Below, piece after piece: positions 1 through 10,884 of a stretch of 64,000 nucleotides of DNA. Below the pieces are notes generated by a model. The model was given only the letters and a program-made list of their open reading frames with translations. It was not told the origin of the DNA and made no database searches. The first letter of the stretch is position 1, and every line of letters begins with the position of its first letter. The translations under genes and the position numbers were made by a program. Source of the DNA: Nemophila menziesii (lineage: Eukaryota; Streptophyta; Magnoliopsida; Boraginales; Hydrophyllaceae); assembly GCA_029959085.1 (NCBI GenBank), contig JARWIR010000010.1, positions 15,149,001 through 15,213,000 of the forward strand. The letters run 5' to 3'.

Positions 1-60
1 TGAGAGACAACGAATCCCCACACCCCCAACTCAAAAACAAGGCGTGTCCCCACGACTAAA
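1..60 (-). promoter_or_regulatory. Athila-A 3'-region polypurine-like tract and short hairpin
   Basis: On the minus strand this segment reads a CGTG/CACG mini-hairpin (43-54) followed by GAGTTGGGGGTGTGGGG (16-32). The same arrangement occurs in Athila-B (11432-11472) and Athila-E (43111-43147), also just downstream of the envelope-like ORF. The role is unknown; it resembles the true polypurine tract next to the LTR but sits far from it. Confidence 0.5.
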
Positions 61-309
61 AAACACTCTAAAAAGAAATTAAAAACAATCAAGTAAAGCA
101 TATACATAAATTGTAAGGAAGAAAGAGAACATACTCCCGAGGCTATTGCCTCGCTTTATCGATATCCAAGATATGAATTAGTGGATCTTTCGCTAAATCG
201 CGCTTTAATTTCTCAAGGAGTGTCATGATGTGCACCTTGTTTGTTTTGATTTGTGCCACATCTTCGGCCAAGAAAGTTTGAGCTACTTTAACTATATTCA
301 ATCGCTCCT

Positions 310-1198
310 CTACCTTTTCTCGCCAAATACGATCCTCTTATTTTGATTATCTTGTGGAGGTTTCGTAACACCTGCTCCTCTCAAAATTGTCTTGATCCAA
401 GTATTGTCGATATTATTACTTATCTTATACGTTAGTTTCTCTTCTTCACCTGGAATCACATTCGCTTTTCGTACAAGGCACGTGATCATAGTAGGATATT
501 TTACATTAAATAACGTAAGTGGAGAGACCGAAAATCGCATCACCTCCTCAAAGATCAACTGTGCCACATCTACTTCTTCCCTTCTTAAAACACAATTCAA
601 AAAGATGTTGTTCCCCATAGTTACATCTGAAGTTCGCGTGTTTCCAAAGGCGTTTGGTGTAAGAAAAATGTGCCAAACTCTTGTATCTTCTTGAAGATAT
701 TTGTAAGGTCAAGGTGCCTTCAATTCACCCTTATATGAATTCACTTTCTCTTCATCCAATACATGCTCAAAAGTTGATTCCAATCAAAATTCTTAAAATT
801 TTCCACCTCTTCTTTAAACTTACATGGTCCAACCAATTTCTTGAACTGGAAGTGGTTTCTAATCTCTTCATCAGTAAAACATGACCTTCACTATCTAAGC
901 TAAAGAGGCCTAAATAGAATTCGGTAACTAACTTCATACATAAATTTGAACTTCTCATCATTAATGTAGACCAACACAATCTATCTCCCATCTCTAAAAA
1001 TCTTTTGTAATCACCTTCTCCAACTTCTTTTTCGAATACTCTCTCATAAGAAAAGGGCAAGTCCGGTAAGTGTTTTTTTGCGGAAACTAACAAGGACTTT
1101 GAAGCTTCATTCATCTCGAGTATAGGAATATCAACTTGTATAGCTTGTCGTGTCTTCTCCTTGAAAGTTGAAATCTTTTTGCTCTTTGAATTGACCAC
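310..1198 (-). pseudogene. Athila-A envelope-like ORF, decayed
   Basis: Two open segments on the minus strand (1198 to 767 and 618 to 310) align by eye with the 403-residue ORF of Athila-E at 43315-44526. Shared features include an FLxxGxR stretch and the order of charged helices in the middle, and in the second segment a phrase of the type 'AQLIFEEVMRF' against 'AKIIYDTIMEF' in E. Frame breaks lie between them. This is the ORF found between pol and the 3' LTR in Athila elements, called envelope-like by position; I see no signal peptide or membrane segment. In plant annotation pipelines this domain is often named 'putative plant transposon protein'. The upstream part (about 1199-1370) is basic-rich with stops. 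Confidence 0.6.
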
Positions 1199-1370
1199 AA
1201 ATGGCTATTCTCTACTCTCTTGACCTGTTTTACCCTTTTTATTCATACTTGAACTTGAACCTTTCTCAATTGTCTTCCTCTCAATAGAACCCAATACCTT
1301 TTTTTATTCTTCTTCATCTCCCTAACAATAGATAATGTTTCTGTTCTCTTCGTCATCTCAATTGACCTCC

Positions 1371-1780
1371 AACTCAAAACTTTGAACACTCTTGAAATTT
1401 GTAACCCTTGATTTTAGGTTTAACAAGTGTTATTTGGGTTAGGAAAGGTGTAATTATGATGAATCTCTATGTGGGTTGGATGAAATCTTGCTTGATTGGT
1501 ATGGATTTAAGAAATTGTTGGATAAAATTTAGAAATTTTGGGCTTTAATTCTTGATTTATAGGTGTTTTTATATATGATATGGGTGGTTAAATCTTCTTT
1601 ATAATGATGTGGGGAATGATTTGATGTAAATTTATGGTGATTGGGTAATGTTTTGATCTATGGTGAAGATTTGTAGAAGCTTTAATGGAGGTAGGAGAGT
1701 TTTAGGGAAGAAAGAGAGGATTAGGGATTAAAAATCCGTGATAGGACTAACATCTCTCTTCAAAATCCTTTTATTAATTT
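1371..1780. other. Athila-A non-coding spacer
   Basis: AT-rich, with no ORF that matches anything I know. On the minus strand it corresponds to the leader upstream of the envelope-like ORF. The comparable stretches of Athila-B (10530-10884) and F (63400-63790) are likewise rich in short CAATCA/ATCAAA words. Confidence 0.5.
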
Positions 1781-2115
1781 TTATGGCGGCACCGTGCAGT
1801 GCACCGGACGTCTGGTGCGGTATTCTGCACGAAAAATTTCTTGGTCCCGTTCCACGGTGTTGACGATACGGTATTGCGCAGTGTGCTCTCGTCACCTGAT
1901 TTATATACCGTTGTGACAGTCTGGTCTTGGTGCGGTGCACCGAACTGGCCCTACAGTGTACCACGTAGGTTTTCTGTTGGGAACCATCGCCACAGTCTGG
2001 CGTGAATGACGATACGGTTTGCTCGCGCTAGACCGTTTTGCTGAACCGTGCCACGGTTTGTCTTTCCTACGGTGTATCGGAGCTCTCATGCGGTGTACCG
2101 CACAGAGGCTCTGTT
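1780..2115 (-). repeat. Athila-A GC-rich palindromic repeat cluster
   Basis: A GC-rich island in AT-rich surroundings with recurring palindromic words: CAGTGCACCG (1797-1806), CGGTGCACCG (1933-1942), CGGTGTATCG (2070-2079) and CGGTGTACCG (2091-2100). It lies between the post-pol motif and the envelope-like ORF, the same place as the comparable clusters of Athila-B, E and F. Open frames crossing it in several directions are by-products of the repeats. Hypervariable, repeat-prone 3' untranslated regions are known in the related Tat/Ogre lineage. Confidence 0.65.
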
Positions 2116-2254
2116 TTTCGCCAATTTCTCTCTATTTTTTCCCCTAACTCGATTTTTTAACTACCTACACATCAAAAACACTAATACCTTTCTCAATACT
2201 GCAATATCTACTAAAAACAACTAATCTAAACATAAGTTAAAAACATAAAAAATT

Positions 2255-2313
2255 GCGGGTTGTCTCCCATACATCACTTCTGTTTAACGTCTTTCAAAGT
2301 TAGACGCGTTACC
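2255..2313 (-). other. Athila-A conserved post-pol motif with small hairpin
   Basis: On the minus strand: GGTAACGCGTCTAACTTTG, then AAGACGTTAAACAGAAGTG, then a GGGAGACAACCC mini-hairpin. Close versions follow the pol stop in Athila-B (9941-9996), part of it in E (45463-45503), and the last ORF in F (62931-62990). Here it lies directly downstream of the protease remnant, which marks the loss of the intervening RT/IN region. Confidence 0.7.
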
Positions 2314-2446
2314 ACTATCAAGATTTCTGTATATAGCCTCCCCAACAACGAACAAGGCTATAAATGACCACTAATCTCCGTTTAATGCCCCTCTTGGGCT
2401 TGATCTCTATCACTTTAGGTGAAAAAACTCTCGTGACTATGAATGG

Positions 2447-3083
2447 TCACATCCACGAATCTTTGTGACTTCGTGGCCTATTCTCGGGTTCGCGGGCTTT
2501 CCATACAACTTCATGGCTGACCCCAGACTCACTCATTGGTCTAGTATCTACAGGTTTTGCGTGGATTTCTTCAGGGACTCTATAATGTGAAAGAGTGTGG
2601 ATGACAAGAAATGTGGGATCCATCTTCCTTGATTTCTTACCCCAGACATAGAATGTCTCGTATACGTTTTTAGCATGGAGGGTAATTGTTCCCTCCTGGA
2701 AGTTGATGATTCTTTGACTTGTAGCCAAGAACGGTCTTCCAAGTATAATTGGAACCTGCTTATCTGCATCATAATCAAGAATAACAAAGTTTGTAGGGAT
2801 GGTGATATTACATGTTCGGACATGAACGTCCTCCACTGTTCCCCATGTATTTGTCACTGAGCTATCCACAAATTGTAACTTCACGGGAGCTTATTCTGTC
2901 TTCTTCAGTCCAAGCCTATCGAACACATAATTGGGCATAATATTCACACTCGAACCCACATCACACATTAATTTCACCTTGAGCATACCACTAATTTGAA
3001 TAGGAAGATTAAAGCTTAGTGGATCCTTGAGCTTGAGTGGTAACTCCTTCTCTACTCTTCTCGAGACTCTCTCAGTACGAGCC
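2447..3083 (-). pseudogene. Athila-A aspartic protease region, 3' part of gag-PR ORF
   Basis: This minus-strand segment contains the retropepsin-like signature CDVGSSVNIMP (the D-T/L-G-A/S type active-site triad) and downstream the conserved [22 protein letters not shown] block, also seen in Athila-B and E. A TAA stop at 2891-2893 breaks the frame between these parts. The protease would cleave the Gag-Pol polyprotein in virus-like particles. The upstream coding part continues on the far side of the Athila-B insertion at 14375, in the same frame once the insert and one copy of the target duplication are disregarded. After the protease the frame runs through about 60 unrelated residues and ends, with no reverse transcriptase. 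Confidence 0.8.
3079..3083. repeat. Target-site duplication GAGCC, left copy, of Athila-B
   Basis: GAGCC immediately before the 5' LTR; the identical five bases follow the 3' LTR at 14370-14374. Five bases is the usual Ty3/gypsy length. Confidence 0.95.
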
Positions 3084-4559
3084 TGATGTCTCCTCATTTG
3101 TGATAGTAAAATACACTCATGAGACATCATTTTAGGCTTATTTATTAGTTTATAGGTTGATTTTAGCTTAATTTAGTGCACTTTCCTATTTTGGGTCTTG
3201 ATTTGTAGAATTATTATTTTTAGAGCATATTGGGTTTAATTGTTTATTTAGTGTGAAGCTTTAAAGATAATTATGGAGATTAATTAGAGTCCAAGTCAAA
3301 GACAACAACTTATGGAAGGAGATATGCATGGAAATTGGAGATAAGGAAATAATTGCTAAAAAGATGGAAAAGGAAAAGCTGCCTAAATCTGGGATTCTGC
3401 AAAGATAGGCGTTTTTACCTAATAAAGAGGCCGAATTTGGTAAATTACTCCTAAAGGGTCTAGATAATTCTGTTGCGATTCTTTTGGTATCTTGTGGAGC
3501 AAAATCGGACCAATAATAAAGAAGTTATGACCAAAACAACGCAGCAGTGTTTATCTTTATTTTCATACGAATTTGAGTTGGGCTAGGAGTCTATTACTTA
3601 ACTTATCTCTAAAGAAACGAATTAGGTCAACCTCTAACCTATAAATACAGCCTCTTAACACTCTTAAATCATCCTTGGTGAAACCTTAAACCAAGAGGAA
3701 GCTTAGAACACAAGAGAGAAGTCTGGAAGGAGCTGTCATCAACAATGTCTTCTTCTACCTTTAGATTTGTAATTTCTTTCTTTTCTTTCATGAACTAAAT
3801 TTCTTTAGCTTAAGTTTTAGCATTAATGTATGAACCCTAGTTTTGATTGACATCTATCTAATTTGGGAATTTAATGTTTTAAATAGAATTATAGTTTTTA
3901 TTCTCTGTTTATGTGTTTGAATTTATATTCCGTGTTCTTGTGGACGGCCGCCATTAGAATTACCATCTAGTAATTAGGATACCATTGACAACGGTGTTTA
4001 ATTGCATGTTTAGCACATAACGTTTAGTTTTAGGTTTGATCTGACAACCCAACCTAGCTAGATAATCACTATGGTTGAGTCTTGTGACTCTTTACCAATT
4101 ACAGGAAAAGTTTGCTTAGGAAGCCTTATTGACACAGGTAAATCCTATTTTAAACTACCGATAGCATATTGGGACTGATTAGGGAAATACTACATGATTC
4201 ACCCTTACATGTTTAGAACGGCAAAACTAGTGGGGATTACATGCTAATAACTTAAGCTATATTCTCATATCGCTTCTCTTTCATATTTATTTTTCTGTCT
4301 TTTAATTCCTTAGTTTAATTTAGTTTATTAGAAAATCAACAAAAATCTATTTGTCTTTACTTTTATTTGCGTTTAGTTGTTCTATCTTTATTTATTTGCA
4401 CTTGCTATTTGCATAAGATTCTCCTAACCTCTGTAGTCTCTGCGGAACGAATCTTTATCTAAAACTTGCATACGATCTGTATACTTGCAGAACCGTGTCG
4501 TTTAGGGTGTTATTTGCACGTTAATTACATCTTATTTTATCACACCCTAGGCCCCACCA
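3084..4559 (+). repeat. Athila-B 5' LTR
   Basis: Begins TGATGTCTCC and ends GCCCCACCA, so it has TG...CA termini. It is identical by eye to 12894-14369. A TATA box (TATAAATA, 3640-3647) about 550 bases in marks the likely promoter, and the following 900 bases would form R and U5. Confidence 0.95.
3640..3647 (+). promoter_or_regulatory. Athila-B LTR TATA box
   Basis: CCTATAAATACAGCCTCTTA surrounds the box. Near-identical contexts occur in Athila-F (60467-60474) and, on the minus strand, in Athila-A (near 18050). Transcription would be expected to start about 30 bases downstream; the same box occurs in the 3' LTR at 13450-13457. Confidence 0.7.
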
Positions 4560-4565
4560 AGTTTT

Positions 4566-4583
4566 TGGCGCCGCTGCCGGGGA
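4566..4583 (+). promoter_or_regulatory. Athila-B primer binding site (tRNA-Asp type)
   Basis: TGGCGCCGCTGCCGGGGA, six bases after the LTR. It begins with TGG, the complement of a tRNA CCA tail, and matches the PBS used by Athila elements, which is complementary to the 3' end of tRNA-Asp except for one changed base. Minus-strand DNA synthesis would start here. Confidence 0.9.
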
Positions 4584-4685
4584 CTACATCGTTAGTCCTT
4601 GTGCAGATATCTTGTGCTTTTATTTTTAGTTAGTTCTATTTTACGCTTTTTGTTTTTAGTTTTTGTTTTTCAGATTTAGTTACAG

Positions 4686-7600
4686 ATGGAGAACCCAAGG
4701 AGATTTGAGCTACCCATCGAATTTAGAGTAGAGCCACGAGGAATTCGCGCTCCAGAAATCCAAGCCGCTAAATTTAAACCTGATCCTGGGATGTTAACTC
4801 AGTTTGCGTCTCATGGATTATTCAGCGGAGATGCACATCAAGATCCGATCCGATATACTCAGAAATTCATGCAGATCTGTGATGCCTATATCGTAAGAGG
4901 AGTTACTAGGGAGCAAGTATATTATTTGATGTTCCAGTTCTTCTTGACCGGATGTGCAAGCGATTGGTACGATGCCCAATACCCTCATGTTATTCCAGAT
5001 TGGGACAAGCTTCAAACAAGATTCCTAGACCGTTTTTATCCGGTTAGTAGACGTTTAAAAGACATGTTGGAGCTTGAACAATTTATACAAGAAGAGGAAG
5101 AGAGTTTGGGTGAGGCATGGTTACGATTTACAGAGAAGAAAGCGAGGTGTCCATATCATAGATCCTCGCCAGAATATTATTTAACCTTGTTTTATGGAGG
5201 CCTTAATGACAAATCAAGAGAGAAAGCAGATTCGGTAGGAAACGCAGGTTTTGTGTTGCTAGATCCTGTAGAAGCTGAGTTGGGGATGGAAAGAATTCTT
5301 GAGAACGAGAGAAGTTGGCCAAGGAAATCAGTAAAGGAGAACAATTCAGAATCTCTAAAGCTTAAGGAATTGGCGAAACAACTCGAAGAGCTGACAGAAC
5401 AAGCCCGAACAATTGCTCAGGTGAATATGGTACGCACAATTCCTTCGTGTCTTGGTTGTGGATCAAGAAATCATGTGTGGGCAGGATGTATGAATAATCC
5501 AGCAGTAGCTTCCGTTCAATATCCTCAAGATAACTATTACTCTAATGGTTATAATTATCCTCAAGAAAGCTACACTAATTATCAACAACCTCCACAACAA
5601 AGGAGTGGGGACAGAAAACAAGAAACTAGTCAGCAACCCCAACTTCAATCTTATAATCCTCCACAACCTATTCAGAAAAAGGCACCCATTGTTAAGAAAA
5701 CTTGTCAAGAACCGAAGAAAAATCCACCTAAACAATCAATGCAATTGGCAAAACAAGAACAACTCCAGAGTTTGACTTCAAGTATGACTAAATTAATGCA
5801 AAACGTTGAGAAGAAAATAAATTATAGCCAACAGAGAGTTCGAACTCAGGAGAAGGTTATAAAGCAACTAGAGCATACTATATCACAGATGGCGAGTACA
5901 TTACAAACTAGGCCGAAAGGGCAACTCCCAAGTGATACTATTGCTCCTAGAGACGATTCTTGCCATGCAGTTGAATTGCGAAGTGGGAAGCAACTGCCTC
6001 CACCAAGACCAGAACCAGAGCCTATCCCTATTCCAGAACAAAGGGGGGAAGAAATAATCAAAGATACAGTCAAGGAGGTAGTTCAACCAAAAAGTGTCCA
6101 AGCCGAGACACCTGATAAGACAAGACAACCAGTGGAACTCAGTACACGCCCTCCACCACCATACCCTTCACATGTCAGGAAGAAGGACAATGACCTGGAA
6201 TTCAAGAAGTTCATTGACATGTTGAAGAAATTAGAAATCAATATACCCCTTGTTGAAGCTCTCAAGAGGATGCCAAGCTACATGAAATTTATGAAAGACA
6301 TTCTCTCCAACAAGCGAAGTATAGAGACTGGGGAACCAATTGGATTACCTAGGGAGTGCAGTGCTATATGTCAAAATGAGTTTCCACCGAAACTAGAAGA
6401 TCCCGGAAGTTTTACAATACCTATCGGCATTGGAGAAAATTGGACCGGGAAGGCATTATGTGATTTAGGTGCAAGCATCGATCTCATGCCTAAATCCCTA
6501 TTCAAGAAGCTTAATATCGGAGAAGTAGTACCTACATCTGTGGTACTACAAATGGCGGATCACTCCCTCTCACGACCAATAGGTAAAATTGAAGATGTTT
6601 TAGTTAACGCGGGATCTTTTATTTTTCCTTGTGATTTTATTATCCTTGACTACGACGCGGATAAGAATGTCCCCATCATTTTGGGTAGACCATTCTTAGC
6701 CACGGGGCGTACACTAATTGATGTTGAGAATGGTGAGTTGATCATGAGAGTACAAGGCGAACAGATACGATTTAATGTGTTTCAGGCTATGAAATATCCT
6801 AAAGCGAAAGACGAGTGCTTCAAGGTAGATGTCATCGAAAATATTACGCAAGAAGTCTTCAATGAAGAGAACTTAAATGATGATCTTGACAAAGCCTTAG
6901 CACCTGAAACACCAGAACTCGAGATTCCCCCTGAAGATGTTGCTGCATTAGGATTAAACGTACGAGAATTACTTCGAGAGCCAGGTGACATTGAACCAAT
7001 GAAACAACCATCTATAATATGTCCACCTGTTCTCGAAGAAAAACCACTTCCAGATCACTTACGCTATGCATATCTAGGTACGAACAAAACTTTGCCTGTT
7101 ATTATTTCTGCTAACCTTTCAGGTCCTCAAGAGGAGAAGCTACTTCAAGTACTTCGTGCAAACAAAGAAGCAATTGGATGGACTATTGCCGACATCAAGG
7201 GAATTAGTCCTTCCGTTTGCAAACACAAAATCATTCTTGAAAACGAAGGTGGGCGATCTATAGAGGGACAGAGAAGACTCATGCCAGCTATGAAAGAAGT
7301 GGTGAGGAAGGAAGTTATCAAGTTATTAGACGCAGGAATTATCTATCCGATTGCTAGCAGTGATTGGGTTAGTCCAGTGCAGTGTGTTCCTAAGAAAGGA
7401 GGTTTTACCACCACCCTTAATGATCAAGGCGAAGCCATACCATCAAGACCAATTGTGGGGTGGCGCGTGTGCATGGACTACCGGAGGCTGAACAAAGCAA
7501 CAAAGAAAGATCACTTCCCGTTACCTTTCATTGATCAGATGCTAGACAAGCTTGCAGGGAGAGAATACTACTGTTTCCTAGACGGATATTCTAGTTATAA

Positions 7601-9710
7601 TCAGATTTGTGTGGATCCCCTCGATCAACACAAAACAACTTTTACATGTCCGTTTGGTACTTTTGCTTACAGAAGAATGCCGTTTGGTTTATGCAATGCA
7701 CCTGCCACGTTCCAGAGGTGCATGATGGCTATATTTTGGGACATGATTGATAAATATTTGGAGGTTTTTATGGATGATTTTTCAGTGTTTGGAGACAGTT
7801 TTGATGATTGTTTGAGTAATCTAGAGAAAGTCCTTGTGAGATGTAGAGAAAAAGATCTCGTGCTTAATTGGGAAAAATGCCACTTCATGGTTCAAGAGGG
7901 AATTGTGTTGGGGCATAAAGTTTCGAAGGCAGGGATGGAGGTTGATCGTGCTAAAATTGAAGTTATCAAAACACTACCACCTCCGGTTTCTGTTAAAGGA
8001 GTGAGAAGTTTCTTGAGTCACGCAGGATTTTATCGACGATTTATTAAAGATTTCTCCAAGATCGCCAAACCGCTCTGCTCTTTACTTGAAAAGGATACTC
8101 CTTTTAATTTTACTGAAGAATGTCTTCAAGCGTTTTTGACGATTAAGGAAAAACTGATCTCTACACCTGTTGTTATACCTCCTGATTGGAACGCTCCGTT
8201 TGAACTTATGTGCGATGCTAGTGATCACGCTATGGGTGTTGTGTTGGGACAGAGGAAAGACAAGATTTTCCACACGATTTATTATGCAAGTAAGACTTTC
8301 AACGCTGCCCAGATGAATTATACAGTAACGGAGAAAGAGATGTTGGCCGTGGTTTATGCTTTCGATAAATTTCGTCCCTATCTGGTTGGGAAGAAAACTA
8401 TTGTATACACGGACCATTCAGCTATTAGGTACCTCATGGAGAAAAAGGACGCTAAGCCGCGTCTCATTAGATGGGTACTATTGCTTCAAGAATTCGACAT
8501 AGATATTCGAGACCGAAAAGGATGCGACAATCAAGTTGCTGATCACTTATCAAGGCTCGAAGGATCTAATGCGAACAAGGAACCATTGTTGGTTAAAGAG
8601 GTATTCCCTGATGAACAACTTTTTGCTATTAAACGTGCTTTTGTGCCATGGTATGCAGATCTAGTCAACCTCATTGTGAGTGGTGTCTTTCCCAAAGATT
8701 TCCACCCACAACAAAGACAAAGATTGAACCACCAGGCCAAACAGTATTATTGGGATGAACCGTACCTCTGGAAGATATGTAGTGACCAAGTGGTTAGAAG
8801 ATGTGTACATGAAGGTGAGATGGAGAAAATTATTGAAAGTTGTCATAGTTCACCTTATGGAGGTCACTTTAAGGGCGATAGAACCGCAGCTAAAATTCTT
8901 CAATCCGGGTTCTATTGGCCAACCATACACAAAGATTGTCACAGTTTCGTCCAGTCATGCCACAGATGCCAAAAAACTGGTAATATATCAAAAAGAGACG
9001 CGATGCCGCTTAATAACATTCTTGGAGTTGAGATCTTTGATGTATGGGGAATAGATTTCATGGGACCTTTCATCACTTCCTATGGAAATCTTTATATTTT
9101 GCTTGCAGTAGACTATGTATCGAAATGGGTAGAAGCAGTGGCAACACCAAAGAACGATGCTCAAACAGTGATTAAATTCTTAAAATCAAACATCTTTTCA
9201 AGACATGGTACGCCACGTGTTCTCATCAGTGATAAAGGTACCCATTTTCTTAATGCTCCCGTGAGACATTTTCTTAAAAAGTTTGGAGTGAAACACCGTA
9301 CTTCAACCGGTTATCACCCACAAACTAACGGTCAAGCTGAAGTTTCTAATCGGGAAATTAAATCTATTCTGGAGAAGACCGTGAACAAATCAAGAAAAGA
9401 CTGGTCTTTAAAGCTAGATGATGCTCTCTGGGCATACAGAACAGCATTTAAAACACCAGTTGGGGCATCTCCATATCGCATGGTCTACGGCAAAGCGTGT
9501 CATCTACCGATTGAACTAGAAGCTCGAGCCTACTGGGCTATTAAAACTCTGAATCTAGACCCAGATTTGGCCGGGAAACAAAGGATGATGCAATTGAACG
9601 AATTGGAGGAGCTTCGTTATCATGCCTATGAAAATTCACGTCTCTATAAGGAGAAAACAAAGCGATGGCATGATAAACGGATCCGTCCAAAGAATCTCGA
9701 GATTGGATAG
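4686..9710 (+). CDS. Athila-B Gag-Pol polyprotein (Gag, PR, RT, RNase H, IN)
   Basis: A single 1,674-residue frame starting at ATG 4686. Order: retrotransposon Gag domain (about residues 40-190), CCHC zinc knuckle [14 protein letters not shown] (255-268), Q/P-rich linker and coiled coil, protease with ALCDLGAS (catalytic D593), reverse transcriptase with FMDD at 1028-1031, RNase H with first catalytic D1177, then integrase with an HHCC zinc finger and the D1457, D1516, E1552 triad (D,D35E spacing). No chromodomain is present, as expected for Athila. Gag and Pol are in one frame, so no frameshift is used. The ORF stops at a TAG (9708-9710) just before the integrase C-terminal GPY/F region, which stays open in frame for 74 more codons to TAG 9933-9935. 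The comparable position in Athila-E is a glutamine codon, so a CAG to TAG change is the likely cause. Confidence 0.95.
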   Translation: MENPRRFELPIEFRVEPRGIRAPEIQAAKFKPDPGMLTQFASHGLFSGDAHQDPIRYTQKFMQICDAYIVRGVTREQVYYLMFQFFLTGCASDWYDAQYPHVIPDWDKLQTRFLDRFYPVSRRLKDMLELEQFIQEEEESLGEAWLRFTEKKARCPYHRSSPEYYLTLFYGGLNDKSREKADSVGNAGFVLLDPVEAELGMERILENERSWPRKSVKENNSESLKLKELAKQLEELTEQARTIAQVNMVRTIPSCLGCGSRNHVWAGCMNNPAVASVQYPQDNYYSNGYNYPQESYTNYQQPPQQRSGDRKQETSQQPQLQSYNPPQPIQKKAPIVKKTCQEPKKNPPKQSMQLAKQEQLQSLTSSMTKLMQNVEKKINYSQQRVRTQEKVIKQLEHTISQMASTLQTRPKGQLPSDTIAPRDDSCHAVELRSGKQLPPPRPEPEPIPIPEQRGEEIIKDTVKEVVQPKSVQAETPDKTRQPVELSTRPPPPYPSHVRKKDNDLEFKKFIDMLKKLEINIPLVEALKRMPSYMKFMKDILSNKRSIETGEPIGLPRECSAICQNEFPPKLEDPGSFTIPIGIGENWTGKALCDLGASIDLMPKSLFKKLNIGEVVPTSVVLQMADHSLSRPIGKIEDVLVNAGSFIFPCDFIILDYDADKNVPIILGRPFLATGRTLIDVENGELIMRVQGEQIRFNVFQAMKYPKAKDECFKVDVIENITQEVFNEENLNDDLDKALAPETPELEIPPEDVAALGLNVRELLREPGDIEPMKQPSIICPPVLEEKPLPDHLRYAYLGTNKTLPVIISANLSGPQEEKLLQVLRANKEAIGWTIADIKGISPSVCKHKIILENEGGRSIEGQRRLMPAMKEVVRKEVIKLLDAGIIYPIASSDWVSPVQCVPKKGGFTTTLNDQGEAIPSRPIVGWRVCMDYRRLNKATKKDHFPLPFIDQMLDKLAGREYYCFLDGYSSYNQICVDPLDQHKTTFTCPFGTFAYRRMPFGLCNAPATFQRCMMAIFWDMIDKYLEVFMDDFSVFGDSFDDCLSNLEKVLVRCREKDLVLNWEKCHFMVQEGIVLGHKVSKAGMEVDRAKIEVIKTLPPPVSVKGVRSFLSHAGFYRRFIKDFSKIAKPLCSLLEKDTPFNFTEECLQAFLTIKEKLISTPVVIPPDWNAPFELMCDASDHAMGVVLGQRKDKIFHTIYYASKTFNAAQMNYTVTEKEMLAVVYAFDKFRPYLVGKKTIVYTDHSAIRYLMEKKDAKPRLIRWVLLLQEFDIDIRDRKGCDNQVADHLSRLEGSNANKEPLLVKEVFPDEQLFAIKRAFVPWYADLVNLIVSGVFPKDFHPQQRQRLNHQAKQYYWDEPYLWKICSDQVVRRCVHEGEMEKIIESCHSSPYGGHFKGDRTAAKILQSGFYWPTIHKDCHSFVQSCHRCQKTGNISKRDAMPLNNILGVEIFDVWGIDFMGPFITSYGNLYILLAVDYVSKWVEAVATPKNDAQTVIKFLKSNIFSRHGTPRVLISDKGTHFLNAPVRHFLKKFGVKHRTSTGYHPQTNGQAEVSNREIKSILEKTVNKSRKDWSLKLDDALWAYRTAFKTPVGASPYRMVYGKACHLPIELEARAYWAIKTLNLDPDLAGKQRMMQLNELEELRYHAYENSRLYKEKTKRWHDKRIRPKNLEIG

Positions 9711-9935
9711 AAGGTTTTATTATACAACTCTCGATTTTCAAACTACCCAGGAAAGCTTAAATCCCGTTGGGAAGGACCTTACATTGTTACCAAAGTCACA
9801 CCGCATGGAGCGATTGAGATTGAAAATCCAGCCGAGCAACGGACATTCATGGTGAATGGCCAGCGTTTGAAGAGATACTATGACAGTGAGGACTTTGAGC
9901 AAGGAGAGAAAATCTACCTTGTCGAATGCGATTAG
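9711..9935 (+). pseudogene. Athila-B integrase C-terminal tail cut off by the TAG
   Basis: In frame with gag-pol after the stop at 9708-9710. It holds the GPY/F motif ([13 protein letters not shown]) and the conserved TFMVNGQRLK end that Athila-E keeps in its uninterrupted pol. It ends at TAG 9933-9935, about where the pol of E ends. It would be made only by stop-codon readthrough; the context TAG-AAG is not the leaky TAG-CAR-YYA type. Confidence 0.85.
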
Positions 9936-9940
9936 CCTGA

Positions 9941-9996
9941 GGTACACGTCTAACTCAAAGACGTTAAACAAAAGTGCTCTTGGGAGACACCCCTTG
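9941..9996 (+). other. Athila-B conserved post-pol motif
   Basis: Contains AAGACGTTAAACAAAAGTG followed by a GGG-AGACAC-CCC mini-hairpin, immediately after the end of the pol frame. It is shared with A, F and, in part, E. Its conservation across elements that do and do not carry pol points to a role in the RNA rather than in protein; this is inference. Confidence 0.7.
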
Positions 9997-10159
9997 TTTT
10001 AAATGCTTTTTAGATTAGTTGTTTTTTTGCTTTGTAGTGTTTAATTTTAAGTTAGTGTATATTTTTAATTATGTTTTCAAGCTAATAGGAGAGAAAGGTA
10101 GTGTGTTATTGTGCAGGAAACGAGTTTGGGGTCAAAAGGAAAAATCTGGAGGAACTTCA

Positions 10160-10520
10160 AGTCTGGCGCGGACTACCCCGCGGACTACCCCATGGTCCGC
10201 AGGGATGCACCGCGCCCCAAAAACCCGTACCACAGGTTGGCTAGCTCGGGTTTTATCCAGAAGGTCGAAAAAAAATCGCGGGGAATGGCGCGGTACACCG
10301 GACCCTAGTCCGCACGGTAAAAACCCGTACCACGGGTTGGGCACCTCGGGTTTTTTGACGGACATGCTGCGGACTACCCCCTGCACCGCACCCCTGGTCC
10401 GCGACCCAAAAACCCGTACCACGGGGTGCTAGCTCGGGTATTATCCAGTAGGTAAAAATTTTGGAGCAACAGAAGCTGCGGTACACCGCGGGATATGTCC
10501 GGTGCACCGCAAGAGGCGGT
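10160..10520 (+). repeat. Athila-B GC-rich palindromic and tandem repeat cluster
   Basis: Three copies of an AAAAACCCGTACCACRGG unit start near 10217, 10319 and 10408 (period about 90-100), each followed by a CTCGGGT word. Between them lie GCGGACTACCCC repeats and palindromes CGGTACACCG (10291-10300, 10479-10488) and CGGTGCACCG (10500-10509). Open frames crossing this stretch on both strands look like by-products of the repeats. The cluster is in the same place as those of A, E and F. Confidence 0.8.
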
Positions 10521-10884
10521 TTAAAGAAGGAATTCTTTTCCTAATCAAACTCTTACCTTATGAGATTAACCCTAGCCTTCCACCCACGAATTTTTCAGAC
10601 CCAAACCCTATATAAACATCTTAAAGCTTGTGCAAACCTTCACAATTAACACAACAACTCATCAAATCCTCTCCATCATCTTCCATAAACACAATCCTTC
10701 ACCAAATTCATCACACTACACCATCATAACACCATCAAATTCAACAAGCTTTAAAGAGTTCTTCCAAGATCAATCCAATAACCTTTCTCTTTAACCAATT
10801 CCAAGCAGCAACATCAAGCTACACCAATTTTCCTTAAAATTTTAATCCATCCGTGGTATAACTTGAGTTGTGGGTGAATCAAGT

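Noticed and set aside
1728..2089. Small ORFs on both strands in the Athila-A palindrome cluster
   Set aside because: Same reason: repeat-driven open frames, arginine/histidine-rich, with no similarity.
4818..9741. Many minus-strand ORFs inside Athila-B gag-pol
   Set aside because: Shadows of a long conserved coding frame; none resembles a known protein.
10019..10507. Overlapping ORFs on both strands in the Athila-B repeat cluster
   Set aside because: They follow the GC-rich repeats, have no family resemblance and lack a plausible start; frames open on both strands are expected there.
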